Below are positions 43,845 through 53,625 of a stretch of DNA of 64,000 bases, piece by piece. Both the position numbers and the translations under genes were made by a program. Under the pieces are notes generated by a model. That model was not told the origin of the DNA. It searched no databases and saw nothing but the letters and a program-made list of their open reading frames with translations. The DNA comes from Paraglaciecola sp. L3A3. GTDB lineage: Bacteria > Pseudomonadota > Gammaproteobacteria > Enterobacterales > Alteromonadaceae. The stretch spans positions 4,199,501-4,263,500 of the forward strand of contig NZ_CP047023.1 in NCBI RefSeq assembly GCF_009796765.1, given 5' to 3'. Position 1 is the first letter of the stretch; each line of letters opens with the position of its first letter.

Positions 43845-44951
43845 TTGAAAGTATCTGTATCTCACTATGCATTGGAAGACGAAAATACGCTTAAGAATAA
43901 ATGGACCTCTCTATTCTTAAGCTCTAAACAATGTGTATTTTTAGATTGGAATTGGATTTCAGCTTGGCTGCAATCCATTCCTTCTACTGTCCTCGTAATT
44001 GAAGCAAATGTTAATAATAAACCAGTAGGTTTAGGGCTCTGCTGCGAAAAGACCAAACGTGTTTTTTTTAACAGCTTCGCCATCCAAACATTATGGTTAC
44101 ATAAATATGGTGATGATTTAGTTGATCAAACTTGGATTGAACATAATGACTTTTTGCTTGATATAAAGTACGAAGAAGAAGTAAGAGCAGCACTACTTGA
44201 ATATATAAAAAGTAAGCTCAACCGTTGGCATGAATTTTACGTTGGTATGTCTCAACAGTCCCTATTAACCAAATTCGAAGAGGTTTTAGGGCCATCAAGA
44301 ACAATTGTACATTCTGCCGATTTTTCCGTCGATTTAAGCCAAATGCAAGATGTTTCCCAATATCTTTCTTCTTTATCTAAAAACACTAGATCACAAATTA
44401 ATCGTTCACAAAAATTACTTAACCAACTCGGCGAAGTAAAATTAACTATTGCTAAAACAGAACAAGAAAAGCAAAACTTTTTTCAGCTGATAAGTTTATT
44501 TCATCAGCAAAAATGGCGAGATACCGAGCTAGGCAGCGGTTTCGACAACACTACTTTCGTGAATTTCCATAAAAGCATCATTATTAAAGATGTGAACAAT
44601 AGCTACTCAGATATTTACGCTTTAGAACTGAATGGAGAAGCTTTAGCTTTACTTTATTTGTTAAAAACAAAAGATGCTTGGTATTTTTATTTATCTGGCA
44701 TACAAACCCATTCAGACAATAGAATTAAAATAGGCTTATTGGCCCATACTTTAGTGATAGAACAAGCGATAAAATGTAATATACAAAAATATAGTTTTTT
44801 GGCTGGCGATGCCAGATACAAACAATCAATGAGTAACGTGGTAGAAGAGCCTCAAGCTCTCGTTTGTTTTTCAAAACCCTCAAGCTTACTTATTTTGATA
44901 AAACAGCTACGTCATTTAAAACAAATCATATTTCCCTCGAATAAAGATTAA
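43845..44951 (+). CDS. GNAT/FemAB-fold acetyltransferase (CelD-like)
   Basis: A 368-residue protein starting at TTG 43845, five bases after AGGGA; the adjacent ATG is followed by a stop within two codons. It has the BioF2/FemAB-like double GNAT pattern: VFLDWNWISAWLQ near the N-terminus, SLSKNTRSQINRSQKLL in the middle, and FSFLAGDARYKQS-type DARYKQ close to the end, a motif typical of CelD-like proteins in cellulose and EPS loci. It likely acylates an EPS precursor in the cytoplasm. It sits 36 bp after prsT. Confidence 0.82.
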   Translation: MKVSVSHYALEDENTLKNKWTSLFLSSKQCVFLDWNWISAWLQSIPSTVLVIEANVNNKPVGLGLCCEKTKRVFFNSFAIQTLWLHKYGDDLVDQTWIEHNDFLLDIKYEEEVRAALLEYIKSKLNRWHEFYVGMSQQSLLTKFEEVLGPSRTIVHSADFSVDLSQMQDVSQYLSSLSKNTRSQINRSQKLLNQLGEVKLTIAKTEQEKQNFFQLISLFHQQKWRDTELGSGFDNTTFVNFHKSIIIKDVNNSYSDIYALELNGEALALLYLLKTKDAWYFYLSGIQTHSDNRIKIGLLAHTLVIEQAIKCNIQKYSFLAGDARYKQSMSNVVEEPQALVCFSKPSSLLILIKQLRHLKQIIFPSNKD

Positions 44952-44967
44952 TAGGTATAAGCAGCAA

Positions 44968-47523
44968 GTGATTAGAATTCCAGTCCTATTGAAGAAACAA
45001 CAAACTTCACCTTTAGTTAAGTTTGGTCTACCATTACCTTGTGGTGTACTCAAATCACTTGATCAAATGTCAATTGAAGTAAATGGCAACAAGGTTGAGG
45101 CGAGTGCACAAATAACCTCAAACTGGCATGACAAAAGTATTAAGTCATGCTTAATAATTATTTATTTCTCCTGCCATCCCGTTGAAAAAATCGAGATAGT
45201 GATTGACCCTAGCTTTGCAGCTTCAATTACGCCAAAAGAAGATTCATTTGTATTAGATATTGATCAGCAGTTCATTAAGTTACAAACAGAAAACACTGTA
45301 TTTAGTTACAATCTTAATCAATCTAGTTTTGAATTAAATTACACAAACCACTTAGTGAAACAAGCTGGAACAATTAATTTAAAAGATGCACTAGGCTCAA
45401 AATTAATTCCTAACACTGTAGATTACCAAATAGTAAGAAAACAAAGTTTACTGAGCCAAGAAAATTCTGATCTTGAGATCATAGTAAAAGGTCAATTTTC
45501 CGATCAACAACCGCAGCCCCCTTGCCTGTTTACCTTAACATTCGCTTTTTATAAAAATGCTGAGCTACTGAATATTCAACTCATCATACATAATCCGAAA
45601 GCAGCCGAACACAATATGGGATTGTGGGACTTAGGTGACCCTAGTTCGTTTATGTTTAATAGCCTCAACTTAAGCCTAGATAATGCAGAGCCTCAAGCTT
45701 GGTGCTACTCCAGCGACTTAGTTGGCAAAGAACAGACCCTAGTAACTAAATCAATTTGTATTAGTCAATATGCAAGTGGCGGAGAAAATTGGCAAAGCCC
45801 AGTTCATGTAGACAAAACGGGCAAAGTACCATTGAAAAAGAATGGTTACGATATCATCCAACAAGAGAAGATTATTGCAACAGGAAGTAGAGCCACACCC
45901 AATCTAACTATCCCGAATAAATTACAGCTCACGCAAACCCAATTTTGGCAAAATTTTCCCTCTTCACTCCTCGCTAGTGACAAAAATATCACCTTTGAAT
46001 TTTTCCCAGCTGAAAAGCAGACATTGCACGAGTTACAAGGAGGAGAAAAGAAAACTCATGAAATTTGGCTATCGACAATAACGAACGATAATTTAGCTTG
46101 GGTACATACTTTTAAAAGTGTAAAAATACCTGACACTTGGTTAGCACAAACCAGCTTAGGCCAATTGATGTCATTTACACAGCTCCCCAGTGCTTGGCAA
46201 GAATTAATTAACAACGCCCTTGAAAGTGAACAAAACTTCTTTAAAAAACGAGAAGCTTTAGATGAGTTTGGCTGGCGTAATTTTGGTGATTTGTATGCAG
46301 ATCACGAAACAGCAGAACACTCTGGTGAAGATATTTTTGTTTCCCATTACAACAATCAATATGATCCTATCTTGGGTTTTCTCAAACAATTTTTAGTTTC
46401 TGGCGACCCTAGATGGTTTGAGTTGGCCGATGACTTAGCTAAACATGTAGTCGATATAGATATTTATCACACTGACCAAGATAAGCCTGAATACAATGGA
46501 GGGTTATTTTGGCACACAGATCATTATCTCCAAGCGTATACATCTTCCCATCGCTCTTATTCAGAACATCAGCCTAGTGACGCATATCAAGATCATGCTG
46601 GCGGTGGCGGCCCTGGAGGACAACATTGTTATACCACTGGTTTATGCTTACACCACATGCTGACAGCTAACGAGGCGTCTAAACAAGCGGTGCTAACCCT
46701 AACCAACTGGATTACTCATGTATATGAAGGTTCTGGTACTTGTTTAGAATTATTGCTCGCTTTCAAAAATAGGCATGTAGCAGGTTATAAAAATCATTTT
46801 ACTGGGCAATACCCTTTAGATAGAGGCACAGCAAACTATGTCATTGCGTTATTAGATAGTTTTGAATTAACTCAAAAGCACTATTATTTAGAACAAGCCG
46901 AACACATTTTCAAAAACTCTTTCCACCCGAACGAAGATATCAATCAACGTAACCTAGATGATGTTGAAAACACTTGGTTTTATACCGTATTACTGCAAGC
47001 TATTTGTAAATACTTAGCGATTAAAGAAAGTATGCAACAACTGGATGACAACTTTTATTATTGTCGAGACAGTTTACTCAATTTTGCTAGATGGATGCTT
47101 ATATATGAAAACCCATATTTAGAAAAGCCAGATATTCTCGAGTACCCTAATGATACTTGGACGGCCCAAGATTTACGCAAAGTACAAATTTTTGCAGCAG
47201 CTTATTATTATAGCCCGACTGTCAATCAAGTATTTTTAGATAAAGCCAACTATTTTGAAGAATATATACTCAATAGACTTAACTGTTCAGCTACCAAAAC
47301 GTATACTCGAATAATGATTTTGGTGTTACAAAACTACGGTTTTTTGAACTTATACAAAAATAGACCGGAAATATCGCCATATAAAGCACCTAAATTTAAT
47401 TGGCCTAAAGCCCCTTACCAAAACAAATCAATGTTAAGTGGCTTATTCATACAAATGGTAAAACGGTTAACTAAAATATCCATCAAGGGTGAAATAAATT
47501 GGTTGAAAAAACGACTTAATTAA
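44968..47523 (+). CDS. PcRGLX/YetA-like protein (PL26-type architecture) within the EPS locus
   Basis: An 851-residue protein starting at GTG 44968. The N-terminal part has the RIFT-barrel pattern of exo-rhamnogalacturonan lyase PcRGLX and B. subtilis YetA: VKFGLPLPCGVL near 20-31 and SNWHDKSIKSCLIIIYF near 52-68. A central beta region with FYKNAELLNIQLIIHNP and a C-terminal alpha/alpha toroid (about 400-800; WFELADDLAKHVVDIDIYH, HAGGGGPGGQH, RGTANYVIALLDS) complete the three-part layout, cited here by landmarks. No signal peptide is visible, so a cytoplasmic or non-classically exported role is open. It may trim or edit the EPS. It sits 16 bp after the CelD-like gene. Confidence 0.7.
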   Translation: MIRIPVLLKKQQTSPLVKFGLPLPCGVLKSLDQMSIEVNGNKVEASAQITSNWHDKSIKSCLIIIYFSCHPVEKIEIVIDPSFAASITPKEDSFVLDIDQQFIKLQTENTVFSYNLNQSSFELNYTNHLVKQAGTINLKDALGSKLIPNTVDYQIVRKQSLLSQENSDLEIIVKGQFSDQQPQPPCLFTLTFAFYKNAELLNIQLIIHNPKAAEHNMGLWDLGDPSSFMFNSLNLSLDNAEPQAWCYSSDLVGKEQTLVTKSICISQYASGGENWQSPVHVDKTGKVPLKKNGYDIIQQEKIIATGSRATPNLTIPNKLQLTQTQFWQNFPSSLLASDKNITFEFFPAEKQTLHELQGGEKKTHEIWLSTITNDNLAWVHTFKSVKIPDTWLAQTSLGQLMSFTQLPSAWQELINNALESEQNFFKKREALDEFGWRNFGDLYADHETAEHSGEDIFVSHYNNQYDPILGFLKQFLVSGDPRWFELADDLAKHVVDIDIYHTDQDKPEYNGGLFWHTDHYLQAYTSSHRSYSEHQPSDAYQDHAGGGGPGGQHCYTTGLCLHHMLTANEASKQAVLTLTNWITHVYEGSGTCLELLLAFKNRHVAGYKNHFTGQYPLDRGTANYVIALLDSFELTQKHYYLEQAEHIFKNSFHPNEDINQRNLDDVENTWFYTVLLQAICKYLAIKESMQQLDDNFYYCRDSLLNFARWMLIYENPYLEKPDILEYPNDTWTAQDLRKVQIFAAAYYYSPTVNQVFLDKANYFEEYILNRLNCSATKTYTRIMILVLQNYGFLNLYKNRPEISPYKAPKFNWPKAPYQNKSMLSGLFIQMVKRLTKISIKGEINWLKKRLN

Positions 47524-47538
47524 TAGGGAAATCTAAAC

Positions 47539-48489
47539 TTGGCAAAGGTGTCTTTTATCATTCCCCATAAGGGAAGGTTTGAAATGTTGTTACAGACTAT
47601 AGAGTCTGTAAATCAACAGGATTTTGACTTGTCTGAAATTGAAATCATAGTGGTCAGTCAAACCCCCACTATTACTGATATAGAACTGCCAACACTTAAA
47701 GTAAAATTAACTGTGTTAGTTCGCCCTGAATCAGACACTATATCCGCATTACGGAACTATGGCGTACAAAACTCATCAGGTGAGTATCTTGCCTTTTTAG
47801 ATGCAGACATATATCTATCTTCAAACTGGATAAACGGCATGATAGATGAACTTTGTCACACCCCACAAAGAATCATCACCAGTGCCGTACAAATTTGCCA
47901 ACAACAAGCACCTAGACTAGAAAAAATTAGAACTCATCTGAGTAATGTAGATGTGGATGTAGATGTAAACTTTTTACCCGGTAGAAACCTATTTATGAGC
48001 AAAGAGTCATTTCATAAAATTGGCGGGTTTCCGGAACACTTAGTCACATGTGAAGATTACTATTTTACCGACAAAGCGGCTAAATTAGGCTCGCTATTTT
48101 ATTCATCTACCGCCAATTATATTCATCTGGGTGAAGACAAAGAATTAGGTGCTATGTTCTCCAAAGAAATTTGGCGAGGCCAATCAAATTTACAATCGTT
48201 AAAAGGCAGAGATATCCCATTAAGAGAATGGCCAAGCCTTATCGTGCCACCCGCTATTTTTGCTTGTTTATTATTATCCTGCATTTTATTAGTCAGTGGT
48301 TTAGCGCATTGGTCTGTTATTTTTTTATGCCTAGCCGCGATCCCCGTTCTAGCGTATACATTAAGACTCTGGCGTATAGCTAAAAGTGATGTATCACTCA
48401 TCGATATATTGTTATTTTACAGTTATTATTTTCCAGCAAGAGCCTTAGGCACTTTTGTTGGATTATTTAAAACCATTACAGTTAAATAG
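47539..48489 (+). CDS. Family 2 glycosyltransferase with C-terminal membrane helices
   Basis: A 316-residue GT2 enzyme starting at TTG 47539 behind AGGGAA. The GT-A fold shows in VSFIIPHKGRFEMLLQTIESV, the metal-binding D-x-D in FLDADIYLSSNW, and the acceptor segment in FPEHLVTCEDYYFTDKA, cited by landmarks. Two helices near 235-275 and a further hydrophobic tail anchor it in the membrane. A run of V-D units at residues 137-143 comes from an in-frame 6-base repeat (47947-47967). It is part of the same operon as its neighbours. Confidence 0.88.
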   Translation: MAKVSFIIPHKGRFEMLLQTIESVNQQDFDLSEIEIIVVSQTPTITDIELPTLKVKLTVLVRPESDTISALRNYGVQNSSGEYLAFLDADIYLSSNWINGMIDELCHTPQRIITSAVQICQQQAPRLEKIRTHLSNVDVDVDVNFLPGRNLFMSKESFHKIGGFPEHLVTCEDYYFTDKAAKLGSLFYSSTANYIHLGEDKELGAMFSKEIWRGQSNLQSLKGRDIPLREWPSLIVPPAIFACLLLSCILLVSGLAHWSVIFLCLAAIPVLAYTLRLWRIAKSDVSLIDILLFYSYYFPARALGTFVGLFKTITVK

Positions 48490-48503
48490 GGCTAGTTGTA
48501 AAA

Positions 48504-49619
48504 ATGTCAAAAAAAATCAATGTATTACAATTTATTTGCCCGACAGGATTTTATGGCGCAGAGCGCTGGATATTAGCTTTAGCTAAACATTTAGATGTTA
48601 ACACAGTCAATTGTGAGTTAGCAGTTACTATGGAGCCAGAACAGAAAGAACTAGAGATAGTCAAAGAATATAAAAAACTTGGCCTTGTCAGTCATACTGT
48701 TGCCATGAAAAACAAATTTGATTTATCAGCCATAAATAAACTGGTCGAGCTCATCAAAAAAAATCAAATAGATATCATTCATACCCATGGTTACAAATCT
48801 GACATCATTGGTGTACTAGCAGCCAAAAAAGCGGGAATAAAGTGTATTGTTACTCCTCATGGATTCGAAAACGCCAAAGACATCAAACTAAGAACATTTA
48901 TTTGGCTAGGTTGCCAAGCGATGAAATTTGGCCATTATGTTGTGCCTCTATCCCAGCAATTATTATCTGATTGCAAACGCATGGGCGTGAAATCGGCAAA
49001 AACCATCTATATACAAAATGGTGTAGACCTTTCGGAGGTTGAGCAAACTCCAATTCCTGAGAGGCAAGCTCCAGCAGAAAAACGCATTGGTTTTGTTGGG
49101 CAAATGATAAGCCGCAAAAACATTTTTGATTTACTCGATGTATTTGATAGCTTACATGCAAAACACTCAAATACTCGTTTGGTTTTATTGGGAGACGGCG
49201 ATGCTCGACAAGAGCTAGAAAAATATGCCAGTACACTGAAAAGTAATTCTCATATAGAATTTTTAGGCTTTAGAGACGACAGACTCGAGCTATTAAAATC
49301 CTTCGACTTATTTGCCATGACATCGACTTTAGAAGGTATTCCTCGCTGTTTGATGGAAGCCGCAGCAGCAAATATTCCTGTTGCAGCTTACGACATACCA
49401 GGCATTGATCAAATCATTCAACATAATGATACTGGATTACTAGCAGAACTCGGTGATAAAGAAAGATTAGAAGCACATTGGCAAACGATACTATTTAACC
49501 CTGCTGAAGCGACAAGACTGGCTGCTAATGCTAAAGAATATGTATATGAACATTATTCTGCTAACCGCATGGCAACAGAGTACACAGCATTATTTAAAAC
49601 GTGTGTAGGCCATAACTAA
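48504..49619 (+). CDS. Family 4 glycosyltransferase
   Basis: A 371-residue GT-B enzyme. The N-terminal acceptor domain begins with FICPTGFYGAERWILALAKHL and contains HTHGYKSDIIG. The donor domain has RIGFVGQMISRKN, VLLGDGDARQELE and the family E-x7-E motif in STLEGIPRCLMEAAAANIPVAA, cited by landmarks. It adds a nucleotide-sugar residue to the lipid-linked EPS repeat. Its stop and the start of the deacetylase gene share one base (TAATG), so translation is coupled. Confidence 0.9.
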   Translation: MSKKINVLQFICPTGFYGAERWILALAKHLDVNTVNCELAVTMEPEQKELEIVKEYKKLGLVSHTVAMKNKFDLSAINKLVELIKKNQIDIIHTHGYKSDIIGVLAAKKAGIKCIVTPHGFENAKDIKLRTFIWLGCQAMKFGHYVVPLSQQLLSDCKRMGVKSAKTIYIQNGVDLSEVEQTPIPERQAPAEKRIGFVGQMISRKNIFDLLDVFDSLHAKHSNTRLVLLGDGDARQELEKYASTLKSNSHIEFLGFRDDRLELLKSFDLFAMTSTLEGIPRCLMEAAAANIPVAAYDIPGIDQIIQHNDTGLLAELGDKERLEAHWQTILFNPAEATRLAANAKEYVYEHYSANRMATEYTALFKTCVGHN

Positions 49620-50638
49620 TGACGCAGGCAGTAAAGGAAAACAAGCCAATATTATTTGTATTATCAATTGATACAGAAGAAGAATGGGATTGGTCAGGAC
49701 CATTCCCGCAAAAACAGGCTGACATACAAAATATTGTACATATCCCTGAATTTCATAACCTTATTACAGGTTTAGGCATCCGTCCCACCTATTTTGTTGA
49801 TTATGCCGTATTAGAAACCAAAGAATCGATTGAAAATATATGTCGAGTAAAGGCTCAAGATAATTGTGAAATAGGGGCTCACTTGCACCCTTGGTGTAAC
49901 CCTCCTTATTTTGAGCATGTTGGAGAAGCAGAATCTCATGTTATAAATCTGCCAATTGATGAAGTAGAAAAAAAACTAACAGCTCTGGTGGACAAAATTA
50001 AAACGACTACAGGTGTTGCACCTAAGTCTTTTAGAACGGGTCGCTGGGGAATTGATGGCAAGGTTATGAACTTACTGTTACAAGCAGGTTTTAACGTGGA
50101 TTCAAGTGTTTACCCCTACTACGAAAATGAATATTTTAGTTGTTTAGGCTCACCTGCTACTCCTTATTGGCCAGATTTGAGTGACCCATTAAAAACATCA
50201 AGCCAAAATAAAATGTACGAAATTCCTGTCACTGTAGGCTTTAATCAACATAACTTCGAATTAGCCAATACTATCCACACGATGTTTACTCGCTCGAACT
50301 TAAAATGGACACGTTTTAATGGTTTGGCTTGGCATACAGGTTTGCTCAGAAAAAACTATTTGTGCCCTGAACTGTCATCTGTGAGAGATATGATAAACCT
50401 TTGCGATATGGTTATCCAAAAAGGTTACCCCGTCATTCATATGTATATGCATAGTTCTAGTTTATTAAATAATAACAATAACTTACTGGGACAAGACAAT
50501 GCATTTAATCATATTTGTCACAGCATTGAGCAAGTAATAAATCATTTAAAAGCTCATTACGAAATTGAGTTTTGCACCATTTCAGAAGCAGCACAAAAAA
50601 TGCAATCACAACAGCGAAACAAACAAAATGAAGTATAA
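49619..50638 (+). CDS. Polysaccharide deacetylase-like protein (NodB/CE4 fold)
   Basis: A 339-residue protein of the NodB-homology type. The catalytic aspartate pair is in FVLSIDTEEEWDW near residues 13-25. The metal histidines are in GAHLHPW, a variant of the usual H-x3-H. SFRTGRWGID is the third motif. C-terminal HMYMHSSSLL likely supplies the last histidine. It would remove acetyl groups from an EPS sugar. The motif spacing differs from the standard PEP-CTERM-locus deacetylase, so it may act on another substrate. Confidence 0.82.
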   Translation: MTQAVKENKPILFVLSIDTEEEWDWSGPFPQKQADIQNIVHIPEFHNLITGLGIRPTYFVDYAVLETKESIENICRVKAQDNCEIGAHLHPWCNPPYFEHVGEAESHVINLPIDEVEKKLTALVDKIKTTTGVAPKSFRTGRWGIDGKVMNLLLQAGFNVDSSVYPYYENEYFSCLGSPATPYWPDLSDPLKTSSQNKMYEIPVTVGFNQHNFELANTIHTMFTRSNLKWTRFNGLAWHTGLLRKNYLCPELSSVRDMINLCDMVIQKGYPVIHMYMHSSSLLNNNNNLLGQDNAFNHICHSIEQVINHLKAHYEIEFCTISEAAQKMQSQQRNKQNEV

Positions 50639-51686
50639 GATTGTTCATGCATCCAACGCATTAGAAAGTGCTTGGGAAAAATACGTAGAAAATCATCCAT
50701 TAGCGACTCCTTATCATAGGTTTGCCTGGATGAAATCGGTGGAACAAGCGTATCAACATACTAATGTTAGTTTGCTTGCCTATGAACAAGATAAAGTTGT
50801 TGGCATATTACCCTGTATAAAAATGCAAGCTCCTTTAGGAAAAGCTAAATTCTGCGCTTTACCTTTTTGCGATTTAGGTTATGCCTTAGCTGACAATAAT
50901 GATGTGTTACAAATAATGCAGCAGCATGCAATGGCCGAGCTAAAAAAAATCGGTGGTCAAATATTTGAATATCGAGATAGCAAGCAAGAATTTACCGACT
51001 TAATTGCAGAAAATGCAAAAGTACGGATGTTATTGCCATTACCTAATACTGCCGACGAATTAATGGCTGGTTTTAAGTCCAAGTTGCGTAGCCAAGTTCG
51101 CAAGTCAGAAAAGAATGGGCTCACTTTTACTATCGCTAGTAGCCAACAACAAATAGATGATTTTTATAAAATATTTTCTATCAATATGCGTAAACTGGGC
51201 TCTCCAGTACACGCCAAACAATGGTTTGAGACTCTGTTTCAAAACTATGGTGACAATATCTTTCTATCGGTTGTATATACAGATGATATTGCCATTGGTG
51301 CTGGTATTGTCATTCGTAATCAGAATAAAGTGGCGATTCCTTGGGCATCTACTGTGGCTGATTACAATAAGCTTGCGCCTAATATGATGCTATATTGGTC
51401 ACTGCTTAAACATGCTTGTGATTTAGGTTGTAAAGAATTTGACTTCGGCCGTTCATCTTTTGGTGAAGGCACCTTCAAATTTAAACAACAGTGGGGGGCT
51501 AAACCTATGCCACTACTCTGGTCTGACTTAGCTGACCAAGGGCAAGAAGCAACTGATAAAGATGAAAATTTAGCTGAACAAACTCCAGGTAAAATTAGAC
51601 CATTAGTTGAAAATATATGGGCAAAATTACCTCTGGGTATTACCACATCGCTGGGGCCCCAAATACGTAAACATATAAGTCTGTAA
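50628..51686 (+). CDS. FemAB-related protein, XrtA/PEP-CTERM associated
   Basis: A 352-residue protein starting at ATG 50628, overlapping the deacetylase stop by 11 bases. It has the twin-GNAT FemAB fold: YHRFAWMKSVEQAY near residue 25, KSKLRSQVRKSEKNGL near 145, and the closing ALKHACDLGCKEFDFGRSS-type DFGRSSFGEGTFKFKQQWGA segment, cited by landmarks. This matches the PEP-CTERM-locus FemAB subfamily. It probably adds an amino-acid or acyl group to an EPS or lipid precursor. Confidence 0.87.
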   Translation: MKYKIVHASNALESAWEKYVENHPLATPYHRFAWMKSVEQAYQHTNVSLLAYEQDKVVGILPCIKMQAPLGKAKFCALPFCDLGYALADNNDVLQIMQQHAMAELKKIGGQIFEYRDSKQEFTDLIAENAKVRMLLPLPNTADELMAGFKSKLRSQVRKSEKNGLTFTIASSQQQIDDFYKIFSINMRKLGSPVHAKQWFETLFQNYGDNIFLSVVYTDDIAIGAGIVIRNQNKVAIPWASTVADYNKLAPNMMLYWSLLKHACDLGCKEFDFGRSSFGEGTFKFKQQWGAKPMPLLWSDLADQGQEATDKDENLAEQTPGKIRPLVENIWAKLPLGITTSLGPQIRKHISL

Positions 51687-51720
51687 GACAGATTTAACCA
51701 AAAGACAGGAATCATTCATA

Positions 51721-53625
51721 ATGTGCGGAATTGCCGGTTTTACTCACTTTTTAGGGAATATGGGAGATAAGCAAACCCTAAAAGCAATGGGCGATAGCAT
51801 TTATCATCGCGGCCCAGATGCTGGCGGAGAATATATTGATGACTGTGTAGGTTTAGCCCACCGTCGATTAGCTATCATTGATTTGTCCGAAGCAGGGGTT
51901 CAGCCCATGGCCTCCCATGACGGTCGATATATCATTGTATTTAATGGTGAAATATACAATTACCTAGCATTACGAGAAGAATTAAGTGCTGCTGGCTATC
52001 CATTTAAAACTCATACAGATACCGAAGTAATTTTGGCATTATATGCATCCAAGGGCGAAAAGATGCTTGCGCAGCTAAATGGCATGTTTACTTTTGCCCT
52101 ATGGGATACGGTAGATAAAAACCTGATGATTGCTCGGGATAGAATGGGTAAAAAGCCCCTTTATTATTTACAAACTGACAAGCAGTTTGCTTTCGCATCA
52201 GAAATAAAAGCGCTATTAACACTGCCCAATATTCCTAAAGATATTCGATTAGATGCAGTTCACGACTTTTTTGCCTATCAATACATTCCCGATCCTAAAA
52301 CCATATTCACGTATATGCATAAACTGCCTCCGGGACATTTTATGATGGTCTCTGCCGACGAAACTCGGATAGAACAATATTGGGATGTGAGCTTTGCCAA
52401 TATAAGCAATAAAGGCGAAAAAGAGCTAACAGAAGAGCTATACGCACTTGCCACCGAAAAAACCAAAGACCGTATGGTCAGTGACGTACCACTAGGGGCT
52501 TTTTTAAGTGGTGGTATTGATTCAAGTGGAGTAGTGGCCATGATGGCCCTTAATTCCGATACCCCAGTTAAAACCTGCTCCATTGGCTTTGACGACAAGA
52601 AATATAATGAAACCGAATTCGCCCAAGTGGTGGCAGATAAATATAAAACAGAACACTTTGAGTTTACCGTTCACCAAAATGTTAAAGATAACTTAGAACA
52701 TATAGTCTCATTTTTTGATGAACCATTTGCAGACCCTTCACTGGTGCCTACATATTTTGTTTCTGAACTTGCCCGCTCTGAAGTCACAGTAGCCATAGCA
52801 GGTGATGGTGGTGATGAAGTTTTTGCCGGTTATGAAAAATATACTACCGACGACATTGAAAACCGTTTACGTAGTAAGTTTCCAGCTATATTAAGAAAAA
52901 AGCTATTCCCGTCATTAGCTAACTTATTTGCTAAAAGCGAGCTAGCGGTATTTCGTAAAGCCAAATCCCTTTTTCATAGCCTGAGCCTCGACCCTGCCAT
53001 GGGCTTTTATGTCACTAACTCACAAATTGAAGACAGATTATGGAGCAAGTTAGCCAATCAAGAAACACTAGATAAATTAGGTAGTTACCATCCTTCAAGC
53101 ATTACAGTAGACACATACAACAAAGCGGATGGCACAGACCACTTGTCAAAAATATTATACACAGACATGAAAACCTACCTGCCCGGCGGTATATTAGTCA
53201 AGGTAGATAGAATGAGTATGGCCAACTCTCTAGAAGTCAGAGCACCTTTGTTAGACAAAGAAGTAGTAGAGTTCTCAGCCACCCTGCCCTCTTCATTAAA
53301 ATTTAATAACGGCGAGAAAAAGTACATTCTTAAAGAAGCCTTTAAACCCGTATTACCCCACGATATTTTATACCGTAAAAAAATGGGATTTTCTGTGCCC
53401 CTAGCCGCTTGGCTACGTGGTGAAATTAAAGAGCTGGCCGAAGAATACCTATTTACTAAGTCCAACGGCATTCAACAATTTTTTAATATGGAAGTAGTGG
53501 AAAACCTTTGGCAACAACATCAAGAGTCAAAAGCTGACCACTCAACTGTATTATGGAGCATGTTAATGTTCCAAATGTGGTGGTTTAGATATATGACATC
53601 TAACGAGATCCCGAATGGACAATAG
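51721..53625 (+). CDS. asnB: XrtA/PEP-CTERM system amidotransferase (AsnB-like)
   Basis: A 634-residue class II glutamine amidotransferase. Cys2 is the N-terminal nucleophile (MCGIAGF). The glutaminase domain ends near 200 (FNGEIYNY, ARDRMGKKPLYY). The synthetase half begins with the ATP-binding loop FLSGGIDSSGV near 264, and RMSMANSLEVRAPLLD and YRKKMGFSVPL follow. Length and order match the exosortase-A-associated amidotransferase, thought to amidate a sugar or peptide component of the EPS. Its end overlaps the next gene by 11 bases. Confidence 0.92.
   Translation: MCGIAGFTHFLGNMGDKQTLKAMGDSIYHRGPDAGGEYIDDCVGLAHRRLAIIDLSEAGVQPMASHDGRYIIVFNGEIYNYLALREELSAAGYPFKTHTDTEVILALYASKGEKMLAQLNGMFTFALWDTVDKNLMIARDRMGKKPLYYLQTDKQFAFASEIKALLTLPNIPKDIRLDAVHDFFAYQYIPDPKTIFTYMHKLPPGHFMMVSADETRIEQYWDVSFANISNKGEKELTEELYALATEKTKDRMVSDVPLGAFLSGGIDSSGVVAMMALNSDTPVKTCSIGFDDKKYNETEFAQVVADKYKTEHFEFTVHQNVKDNLEHIVSFFDEPFADPSLVPTYFVSELARSEVTVAIAGDGGDEVFAGYEKYTTDDIENRLRSKFPAILRKKLFPSLANLFAKSELAVFRKAKSLFHSLSLDPAMGFYVTNSQIEDRLWSKLANQETLDKLGSYHPSSITVDTYNKADGTDHLSKILYTDMKTYLPGGILVKVDRMSMANSLEVRAPLLDKEVVEFSATLPSSLKFNNGEKKYILKEAFKPVLPHDILYRKKMGFSVPLAAWLRGEIKELAEEYLFTKSNGIQQFFNMEVVENLWQQHQESKADHSTVLWSMLMFQMWWFRYMTSNEIPNGQ

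Noticed and set aside
47947..47967. Phase-variation repeat in the GT2 gene
   Set aside because: The 6-base units encode V-D and stay in frame when their number changes, and the units are not all identical, so on/off switching is not expected.
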